Source: Gammaproteobacteria bacterium (GTDB lineage Bacteria; Pseudomonadota; Gammaproteobacteria; Pseudomonadales; Pseudohongiellaceae). From it: a DNA stretch of 64,000 nt. The stretch is taken from NCBI GenBank assembly GCA_030831165.1, contig JAURLP010000026.1:1-64000 (forward strand), written 5' to 3'. Shown here piece after piece: positions 9,790 to 16,790 of this stretch (its first letter is position 1; every line of letters starts with the position of its first letter). Both the position numbers and the translations under genes were made by a program. The notes beneath the pieces are model-generated. The model saw only the letters and a program-made list of their open reading frames with translations, was not told the DNA's origin and did no database searches.

Positions 9790-10869
9790 ATGAAATTATT
9801 TTTTATTGCTGGTTCGTTGCTGTTGTCAACAATATCCTTTGCGCAGTCCCAGTCCGCTTCGGTTGTGCCTCGTTTTGAGCTGGATCTATTTTGGCCACAA
9901 GTCCCAATGCATGAAAATTGGTTGACAGGTGGTCTGGGCGGTATGTGTATGGGGCAAAGAGACGAAGTTTATCTGTTGAATAGACAAAATGTAGTAGAGG
10001 CTGATCTTGATGCTGCCATCCTGGCGCCGCCGGTTATAGTGCTTAACAAGCAAGGAGAGGTGATCAATGGCTGGGGCGATCCTGATCTGATAGGTGGGCG
10101 TTTGCACGATTGCCATGTTGACAGTGCTGGGGATGTCTGGATAGTGGCTGCGGCTACCGGTTATATCCAAAAATACTCCGCGGATGGAGAGCTGCTAATG
10201 CAGCTTGGAGAAAGCGGACGCTATGACTCTTCCGATGGGACTCGTGAAGGTACTCCGCTTAATTCAGACAGGGCCAGTTTTTTTCTGCCTGCTGCCATTG
10301 ATGTTGACACTAGCACGGGCGAAATTTTTGTCGCCGATGGAGAAGTGCCCGGGGGCAATACCCGGATTGCAGTATTAAATAGAAATGGCGAGTTTTTAAG
10401 GCAGTGGCGTTTAACAAGGCAGGCAGGCGAAGAAGATATTTTTGCCGGCCCTCATTGTCTGCGCCTCTCAAATGATGGTCTGGTATATGTCTGTGATCGT
10501 AGCGGTAATCGTATACAAGTGTTTAATCAGCAAGGGCAAATAGAGCAGATTATTAATGCTCAATTTGACCCGCTTACATCACCGCTAGGAAGAGACAGTG
10601 GTAATCGGGGTAATGCTGTGGTTTTGGCGTTTTCAGCTGATCCAGAGCAGCGTTATTTATACCTCATTAACCAAAACAGTGTGCGAATCGAAGTGTATGA
10701 TCGTTCAAGTGGTGAGGTCTTAACGAATTTTGGAAGTGGGCCCGGGCGTTATCGAGGGCAGTTTGAATTACCCCATGGGATTGGGGTTGATTCGGAAGGC
10801 AATGTCATTATTGCCGAACAAGAGGGCCGTCGCGTCCAGAAATTTAACATTCTCGGTTTGGCGCCTTGA
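9790..10869 (+). CDS. Exported NHL/SMP-30-like beta-propeller
   Basis: A 359-residue propeller protein with a clear signal peptide (MKLFFIAGSLLLSTISFA-Q). NHL-type blades repeat along the chain, for example DGLVYVCDRSGNRIQVF near residue 235 and GIGVDSEGNVIIAEQEGRRVQKF at the end. It resembles the propeller at 3194-4540 but is shorter. Start chosen: ATG at 9790 with AAGG at 9778-9781, spacing 8, which opens directly into the signal peptide. ATGs at 9751 and 9760 would add 10-13 residues without a ribosome site. Function unknown; a periplasmic lactonase or lyase is possible but no catalytic residues can be assigned. Confidence 0.78.
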   Translation: MKLFFIAGSLLLSTISFAQSQSASVVPRFELDLFWPQVPMHENWLTGGLGGMCMGQRDEVYLLNRQNVVEADLDAAILAPPVIVLNKQGEVINGWGDPDLIGGRLHDCHVDSAGDVWIVAAATGYIQKYSADGELLMQLGESGRYDSSDGTREGTPLNSDRASFFLPAAIDVDTSTGEIFVADGEVPGGNTRIAVLNRNGEFLRQWRLTRQAGEEDIFAGPHCLRLSNDGLVYVCDRSGNRIQVFNQQGQIEQIINAQFDPLTSPLGRDSGNRGNAVVLAFSADPEQRYLYLINQNSVRIEVYDRSSGEVLTNFGSGPGRYRGQFELPHGIGVDSEGNVIIAEQEGRRVQKFNILGLAP

Positions 10870-10912
10870 ATCAAGTTAAATCTAGACCTGTAGGTGAATC
10901 AGTTCCCCATGT

Positions 10913-10946
10913 AAAAACCACTTAGCGCAAACTAAGTGGTTTTTTT
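10913..10946. terminator. Bidirectional terminator
   Basis: Perfect stem AACCACTTAG (10916-10925) / CTAAGTGGTT (10932-10941) with a 6-base loop, A-run on the left and T-run on the right. It serves both the propeller gene ending at 10869 and the aldehyde dehydrogenase gene ending at 10979. Confidence 0.92.
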
Positions 10947-10978
10947 GGATTGATCGGCGAGCTCTAATGTTCGCTATC

Positions 10979-12430
10979 TTAGAACGGATAGTGTTCCGCT
11001 TGAGTGGCAACCGTAATCCAGCGTAATTCAGTAAAGGCATCGATGCCCGCTTTGCCGCCAAAACGACCATAGCCGGAATTTTTCACACCACCGAACGGAA
11101 TCTGGGCTTGATCCTGCACTGTGGGGCCATTGACATGACAGATACCAGATTTAATTCTCCGCGCAACGCCAAGGCCTCTGGCAATATCGCGGGTAAATAC
11201 GGCAGACGACAGTCCGTATTCGGAATCGTTTGCTATATTGATGGCTTCTTCTTCATCTTTGGCGCGAATCACAGCAACCACAGGGCCAAAGGACTCTTCA
11301 CTGTAGAGTCTCATCTCAGCAGTTACATCGCTGACGACATTGGCAGGCATTAAGACACCATTGGCGTCTCCCCCGCAAAGCCTGGTCGCGCCTTTTTCAA
11401 CCGCATCGGCAATCAAACTTTCAACATGATCAACAGATTTGCGATGTACGACAGCGCCCAGCGGTGTTTTTCCTTCGGTGGGGTCGCCAACAGCCAGTTG
11501 ATCGACTTTGGCTTTGAATTTTGCCAGAAATTCATCGGCTATAGCGTCAACGACAATGACTCTTTCAGTCGACATACATATTTGACCCTGATTCATGAAA
11601 GCACCAAAAGCGGCGGCATCAACAGCAGCATCCAGATCGGCATCTTCCAGAACCAGTAATGGAGCCTTACCGCCGAGCTCAAGCAATACAGGTTTAAGAT
11701 TGGTCGCGGCACGTTGAGCAATTATTCGCCCAACATTTGAAGAGCCAGTAAAGTTAATTCTTCTTACTGCAGGATGATCGATTAAGGCACCGACTATCTC
11801 ACCGGCATCTTCGGGGGTGTTGGAGATGAAATTAACTACTCCATCACCAAAACCGGCTTCCATGAAGGCGCTGGCAATAAGATAGTGAGTTCTTGGACAT
11901 TGTTCTGATGCTTTAAAGATAACTGTGTTGCCGCAAGCCAGAGGCACAGCAATTGATCTGACCCCCAAAATAATAGGCGCATTCCATGGAGCGATACCAA
12001 GGATAACGCCAACAGGTTCTCTCAATCCCATGGACAATTGGCCAGGCTTATCAGATGGAATGACTTCACCATTTATCTGAGTGGTTAAAGAGGCGGCTTC
12101 TCTGACGATAGATACTGCCAGCATTAAATTAAAACGCGCCCAACCTTCAGTAGCGCCAATCTCACCCATCATGGCAGCGACAAAATCATCAGCCTTTGAC
12201 TCCAGGGCGTCAGCCGCGCGATTCAAGACTGCTCTTCTTGCGTTTGGGCTTTGCGTTGACCATTCTGGAAAAGCTTTATTGGCTGCTTCGGCGGCACTAT
12301 TTGCATCCGAAACCGATGCTGCTGAAGCGACAGTCACTACCTCGCCTGACAGGGCGCTTTTGATTTCCAGATGCTTGCTTGTGTCTTGACTCTTGCCGCC
12401 TATTAATAATGGGATCTTCGATGTGGACAT
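10979..12430 (-). CDS. NAD(P)-dependent aldehyde dehydrogenase (aromatic-aldehyde type)
   Basis: A 483-residue class-3 aldehyde dehydrogenase oxidising an aldehyde to its acid with NAD(P)+. Catalytic residues seen are N150 (APWNAP), K173 (FKASE), E251 (ELGGK) and nucleophile C285 (GQICMS). The PWNAPIILGVRSIAVPLACGN region and overall length resemble salicylaldehyde/vanillin dehydrogenases, so an aromatic substrate is plausible. Start: AAGGAG on the minus strand (12436-12441) is 5 bases before ATG at 12430; the GTG at 12436 overlaps that site. It lies 1.9 kb from the PchCF-like genes on the opposite strand. In Pseudomonas the pch genes include 4-hydroxybenzaldehyde dehydrogenase, so it is a candidate for that step. 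Confidence 0.9.
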   Translation of the reverse strand: MSTSKIPLLIGGKSQDTSKHLEIKSALSGEVVTVASAASVSDANSAAEAANKAFPEWSTQSPNARRAVLNRAADALESKADDFVAAMMGEIGATEGWARFNLMLAVSIVREAASLTTQINGEVIPSDKPGQLSMGLREPVGVILGIAPWNAPIILGVRSIAVPLACGNTVIFKASEQCPRTHYLIASAFMEAGFGDGVVNFISNTPEDAGEIVGALIDHPAVRRINFTGSSNVGRIIAQRAATNLKPVLLELGGKAPLLVLEDADLDAAVDAAAFGAFMNQGQICMSTERVIVVDAIADEFLAKFKAKVDQLAVGDPTEGKTPLGAVVHRKSVDHVESLIADAVEKGATRLCGGDANGVLMPANVVSDVTAEMRLYSEESFGPVVAVIRAKDEEEAINIANDSEYGLSSAVFTRDIARGLGVARRIKSGICHVNGPTVQDQAQIPFGGVKNSGYGRFGGKAGIDAFTELRWITVATQAEHYPF

Positions 12431-12643
12431 TGTCACTCCTTGGAAAAATATTGATTAAACTTTGTGGCGCGCTGGCGTTAAATTATGAACAGCTTAACTC
12501 GAAATAGGCGACACTATTTTCTTTTCTATAATCTTGAAGGCAGCCAATATAGTGTGAGGGTTTGGATAATTCAATTAATTTTTAAGCTCACTAATATAAG
12601 TTTTTAAGAATGCACTTTGATTACAGTCTATATTATATGAAGC

Positions 12644-13981
12644 TTATTTGATGATAAGAATATGACTGCTAGCCGGGTATAGCCATTCAACGCCTCTTTG
12701 CGTCACTACTGCATCATCTTCCAGCGGAATCCGGATTTTTGCATTATCCCATTCCGGATTAGCGGTATAAGCAAATAATTCTATTGAAATAAGGTTTGAT
12801 GGTCTTAATTCATAAGTGAGCTGTTCAGGATTAAAAAATGCCAGTGAAGGACCTATTCCATGCCCCCAGTTACCAACTGAGTGAGGGCCTATCACAACAT
12901 CCGTGACGCTTATGTCTGAGCTTGGCTGATTGAAAGCGATTTGATTAAACCCGGCAGCTCTAATAGCTTCCCAGGTGGCATCCAGAGCAATTTGAGCACT
13001 GGCGGCAGGTTTGATAGACCTTTTCATGATCTCCCTCACTTCAAGGGCCTGATTGAAAGCATGTTGAATCCCGTCAGGAGCTTTAGTTTCGCCATCACGC
13101 AGAACATATGCAATCCGCTTCATATCGGTATAGAAATCCAGAAAGCCAACACCCCAGTCCAGCATGAGCAAATCGCCATGTTGAATAATTCGATCCGTGG
13201 ACGTTGCTGCAATTCCATCAGGCCCCGTGACATAAACAGAAGGCATATCAAAAGATGATTCCAGACCACGGCTTAATTGCTGGTCGGACATCCACCAGGC
13301 AACATCTTCAAGGGTGGTCACACCGGGGGTAATGACTTCATTTGAGAATGCTCGTTCTGCGATTTCGCGGCTAATCTCGCCAGCCTCTGCAAAGGCGGCG
13401 ATTTCTACTGTGGTGCGTGTTGAGCGAAAATCTGAAACAAAACGTTCTGCTGAAACCAGCCGATTACCATAGATACCCAGCGTCTCTCTTAAATGCAAGT
13501 ATGAGGTGTGGGACAGGCCATCAGCGCCCCCAATTGAATCGGCCATGTTGATACCAATACGCTCAGGGTTACGCTCAGTGACATAGTCGACAAGTTCATC
13601 AGCACTGCCAAAGTAATCATAAACGCCGCATTGTTCCAGGCGATAGCCTTCAGCGCCCAGCACTGCACGCTCAACCCGTTCGCCTTGATTGGTAAATATA
13701 TAATATGCCCAACCAGTCACATAACCACGGCCAAGGGCCTCCCAAAGAGGGTCAAGGTTGCCTTCGCGCATGACAACGATCCACATATCCAGATTATTTT
13801 CCTGCATTGCAGAGGGCATGATCAGGTCAAATTTTTCTGAGCGAATCTGGCACATCCGCTCCCAGCGTGCTCGCGCCTCCTGGGAGTAGGCCGTGTTTGA
13901 GGTAAAAACCAAAGTGGACAAGACCAATACGAAGGTGTTGGCAGTTAGTAAAGTTGTTGCAGATAAGAAGCGCTTGAACAT
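12644..13981 (-). CDS. Exported M24-family metallopeptidase (Xaa-Pro aminopeptidase-like)
   Basis: A 445-residue protein with an N-terminal signal peptide (hydrophobic 7-30, cleavage near AYS-Q). An N-terminal creatinase-like domain is followed by a pita-bread M24 domain. The five dinuclear-metal ligands are in place: D275 (LDWGVGF), D286 (YTDMKR), H374 (NWGHGIG), E401 (IELFAY) and E421 (PLEDD). The family removes N-terminal residues before proline, or cleaves creatine-like C-N bonds; the substrate is not readable. Start: AGGAT is 6 bases before the ATG. It reads in the same direction as the aldehyde dehydrogenase but with a 213-base gap, so co-transcription is uncertain. Confidence 0.88.
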   Translation of the reverse strand: MFKRFLSATTLLTANTFVLVLSTLVFTSNTAYSQEARARWERMCQIRSEKFDLIMPSAMQENNLDMWIVVMREGNLDPLWEALGRGYVTGWAYYIFTNQGERVERAVLGAEGYRLEQCGVYDYFGSADELVDYVTERNPERIGINMADSIGGADGLSHTSYLHLRETLGIYGNRLVSAERFVSDFRSTRTTVEIAAFAEAGEISREIAERAFSNEVITPGVTTLEDVAWWMSDQQLSRGLESSFDMPSVYVTGPDGIAATSTDRIIQHGDLLMLDWGVGFLDFYTDMKRIAYVLRDGETKAPDGIQHAFNQALEVREIMKRSIKPAASAQIALDATWEAIRAAGFNQIAFNQPSSDISVTDVVIGPHSVGNWGHGIGPSLAFFNPEQLTYELRPSNLISIELFAYTANPEWDNAKIRIPLEDDAVVTQRGVEWLYPASSHILIIK

Positions 13982-14318
13982 AGTGATCCTGTAAGGTTTT
14001 TTTATTAGGGTTCTTTAAGAAGTTTTATAAAGAATTCTAAAAGCGATCCTGCAGCTTATAAAATAATCGTCTATTAAACAAATCCAAGGCCAATGAAGTG
14101 CATAATTAATAAACTTGCATAGTCATTAACAGAGAGGTTGAGCTGAGCTTTTGGAGCCAGTCAGGATGGCTTCCCTTGATGCTTATATCAAAAATTAATA
14201 TTACTTGGCCCAATTTTAATTTTCATTAAATTTGCTTTAGTTATATTAGGCGTCCATACTATTTGCATAATTAAGTTTGCACAGTCAGTTTGCTGAGAAA
14301 GAGGAAGGAACATTGAAG
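13982..14318. other. Divergent promoter region before the pch-like genes
   Basis: About 340 AT-rich bases between the divergent M24 peptidase and the cytochrome gene. It must contain both promoters. No regulator gene, riboswitch or clear operator palindrome is visible. Confidence 0.45.
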
Positions 14319-14618
14319 ATGATAAAAATTATTAGCCTGGTGATTTGCATGGCTTTCATGAGCTCTTTTGCATGGGCGCAGTCCGCTAATGACTGGGAAT
14401 CGGGTGAGCAGATTTTCGATAAGATTTGCCAGTATTGCCACACTCAGGGAGTCGGTCCGGTGTTAACCGGCCGGAATCTGCCGCCAGTATATTTCACTAC
14501 AATAGCCCGCAATGGACTCAACGCAATGCCAGCCTTCAGACCGACTGAACTATCGCCAGAGGATCTTGAAAAAGTGGCTAACTTTTTGAGCCAAAGCGCT
14601 GGCGAGGGGAACCAATGA
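14319..14618 (+). CDS. PchC-like c-type cytochrome (flavocytochrome subunit)
   Basis: A 99-residue periplasmic cytochrome c. The signal peptide (1-20, ending SFAWA-Q) leaves a mature chain of about 79 residues, close to the small cytochrome subunit of p-cresol methylhydroxylase. The heme site is C37-QY-C40-H41 and the likely axial methionine is M70 in NAMPAF. It would accept electrons from the flavoprotein encoded at 15149 and pass them to other periplasmic cytochromes. Start: AAGGA (14306-14310 region) lies about 8-10 bases before ATG 14319; an upstream TTG at 14277 would wreck the signal peptide. The next gene overlaps it by four bases (ATGA), so translation is probably coupled. Confidence 0.85.
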   Translation: MIKIISLVICMAFMSSFAWAQSANDWESGEQIFDKICQYCHTQGVGPVLTGRNLPPVYFTTIARNGLNAMPAFRPTELSPEDLEKVANFLSQSAGEGNQ

Positions 14619-15103
14619 GTATGGATTTTTCCAGACGTCAGAGTTTAAAACTGGCGGCAGGCGCTGGGCTACTTGCTGTGATGCCGCTATCTTCGGCTAC
14701 TGCTCTGGTGCCAGAACATGTATACGTGGTTACCAGAGAGGGTAGTGCAGGTGCCGATTTCGAGCAGTATACGAAAGAGTCTTTAGAGATAAGTTCAATT
14801 CGGATTGAACGCAACAATTATGACAGTATCTTAACTATCGCCAATCTGCCCAAAGGGTCTTTGTTGCTTGGCTTGGTTAGTGAGGCTGAAAAAGTATTGA
14901 TTGATGCCGCCGTGTATGATCGACGAGGGTTCGTTCATATGACTGCGCGGAAAGATGCATCTATTTCCGGTGCTAGGATTGGTGAGCTCGCTGATTTGAC
15001 CGCTCAGGCTGCAAGTGCCCGGTCACAGGGTATGGCTTTTGAAAAAGCTCATGATCCTGAAATCACAAAGGCTTCTTTAATCAGTTTTTATGCCTATTTA
15101 TGA
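14615..15103 (+). CDS. Small Tat-signal protein between PchC- and PchF-like genes (PchX position)
   Basis: A 162-residue protein of unknown function. The N-terminus has a twin-arginine signal (SRRQSLKLAAGAGLL, cleavage near SATA-L), so it is probably exported folded. The mature part (about 130 residues) is mixed alpha/beta by eye, with no cysteine and no recognised catalytic motif. It starts inside the cytochrome stop codon and ends 45 bases before the flavoprotein gene. In Pseudomonas putida, from memory, an uncharacterised gene pchX sits at exactly this place between pchC and pchF. That suggests an assembly or chaperone role for the flavocytochrome, but this rests on position only; I cannot verify sequence similarity. 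Confidence 0.7.
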   Translation: MSMDFSRRQSLKLAAGAGLLAVMPLSSATALVPEHVYVVTREGSAGADFEQYTKESLEISSIRIERNNYDSILTIANLPKGSLLLGLVSEAEKVLIDAAVYDRRGFVHMTARKDASISGARIGELADLTAQAASARSQGMAFEKAHDPEITKASLISFYAYL

Positions 15104-15148
15104 GTCGCTGTATAAGGGCTTTTACTAATAATATTTTAGGAGAATTTA

Positions 15149-16690
15149 ATGGCCGATTTTAATGTACTACCCGATGGTGTGTCTGCTGAACAATTTGGCA
15201 ATGCCATTGAAGAATATGCCGCAATCGTCGGTGATGAAAATGTTTTTGTTTCTGCAGACAACCTGGCCAGTTACAACAAAATTATGATCCCTGCTGATAA
15301 CGCGGATCATGCCCCTTCGGGTGCTTTGGCGCCAGCGTCTGTTGAAGAGGTTCAGGCAATTATAGGCGTTTGTGATAAGTACACGATTCCTGTCTGGCCA
15401 GTTTCGACAGGTAAAAACTTTGGTTATGGATCGGCAGCTGCAGCGACCAGAGGCCAGGTGATTCTGGATTTGCGTCGAATGAACAAGATAATTGAAGTGG
15501 ATGCCGAGCTGGGAACTGCTCTGGTGGAGCCCGGTGTCACCTATCAACAGTTAAAGGATTATCTTGAGGAAAATAACATTCCTCTGTGGCTGTCTCCGCC
15601 AGCACCTTCTTCCTTGGTTAGCCCCTTGGGCAATGCGGTAGACAGAGGGGTCGGTTATACGCCCTACGGTGATAATTTTTTCTTCTCTTGTGGAATGGAA
15701 GTGGTCTTGGCCAATGGTGAAGTGCTTCGAACGGGTATGGGCTCCATGCCTAACTCTACTTCATGGCAGGTGTTTAAATGGGGCTATGGACCCTCACTGG
15801 ATGGAATATTTACGCAATCTAATTATGGTGTCGTCACCAAGCTTGGCATGTGGTTAATGCCTCAACCGCCAGCATTTAAAGCCTTTGTTATCCGCTATCC
15901 TGATGATGCTGATATCGAAAAAGCCATTGAAACAATCCGACCGCTCAGAATTGCACAGATCATTCCCAATGCGGTGGTGATCGCGCATGCTTTATGGGAA
16001 GGAGGCGCGGAAGTTGTACGTTCTGACTATTATCAGGGAGAAGGTTCCATTTCTGATGAGGCAGTGGAAAGAATGAAGTCAGACCTCGGCATGGGGGCAT
16101 GGAATATTTATGCTGGACTCTATGGTACACCTGAGCAAATTGCATTGAACTGGGACATTGTCAGAAATACCTTTGCCGGCACTGGGGCCATTATTCAGGA
16201 TGAAAATGATTTGGCTGGCAATCCGACCTTCGATTATCGAGCCAAATTAATGCGTGGTGAAATGACCCTGAAAGAATTTGGCCTTTATAACTGGCGTGGA
16301 GGCGGTGGATCTGCCTGGTTTGCTCCTGTGGCACAAGCCAGAGGCTCTGAAGGTTTAGCACAAATGGAGTTGGCCAAAGAGATCCTGGGCAAATACGGTT
16401 TTGACTATGTCGCTGAGTACATTGTTGGCTGGCGTGAAGGTCATCATATTATTGACCTCTTGTTTGATAAAACCAACGCTGAAGAGACTGAACGGGCGAA
16501 CCAGTGTTTTGATGAGCTTTTAAGAGAATTTAGTGAACGCGGCTGGGGCTCTTATCGCACAAACATCGCCTTCATGGACAAAGTCGCCAATACCTTTGGT
16601 CCGGTTAAACGAGATGTCGATCAAAAAATTAAGCGAGCTTTGGACCCCAAAGGAATCATCGCACCCGGTAAGTCAGGCATTTATATTTAA
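15149..16690 (+). CDS. 4-cresol dehydrogenase-like flavoprotein (PchF/vanillyl-alcohol oxidase family)
   Basis: A 513-residue FAD enzyme of the vanillyl-alcohol oxidase family, oxidising 4-alkylphenols at the para carbon. An N-terminal PCMH FAD domain (about 55-245; STGKNFGYGSA near 90-100) is followed by the substrate domain. Compared from memory with P. putida PchF, key positions are conserved: Y380 in LYNWRGGGGS matches the tyrosine that covalently binds FAD (Y384), E423 matches E427, H432 H436, D436 D440, and Y469-R470 Y473-R474. At the expected R512 there is lysine (K508, APGKSG). Tyr at the flavin-linkage site plus a cytochrome gene argues for a flavocytochrome rather than an oxidase. 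It has no signal of its own, so export would need help. AGGAG lies about 8 bases before ATG. Confidence 0.88.
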   Translation: MADFNVLPDGVSAEQFGNAIEEYAAIVGDENVFVSADNLASYNKIMIPADNADHAPSGALAPASVEEVQAIIGVCDKYTIPVWPVSTGKNFGYGSAAAATRGQVILDLRRMNKIIEVDAELGTALVEPGVTYQQLKDYLEENNIPLWLSPPAPSSLVSPLGNAVDRGVGYTPYGDNFFFSCGMEVVLANGEVLRTGMGSMPNSTSWQVFKWGYGPSLDGIFTQSNYGVVTKLGMWLMPQPPAFKAFVIRYPDDADIEKAIETIRPLRIAQIIPNAVVIAHALWEGGAEVVRSDYYQGEGSISDEAVERMKSDLGMGAWNIYAGLYGTPEQIALNWDIVRNTFAGTGAIIQDENDLAGNPTFDYRAKLMRGEMTLKEFGLYNWRGGGGSAWFAPVAQARGSEGLAQMELAKEILGKYGFDYVAEYIVGWREGHHIIDLLFDKTNAEETERANQCFDELLREFSERGWGSYRTNIAFMDKVANTFGPVKRDVDQKIKRALDPKGIIAPGKSGIYI

Positions 16691-16790
16691 TTTCCGTTGA
16701 ATTTTTGCTTATCGGTTCTCCAACTATCTTCTATTTGCCAATTAGTTAATAATTATTGCTACTGGGTAAATAGAGGATATTTTCTGAAGC

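Noticed and set aside
16691-16790. Possible cobalamin riboswitch before the RdhA-like gene
   Set aside because: Only 100 AT-rich bases are available and no B12-box-like element or long fold is seen.
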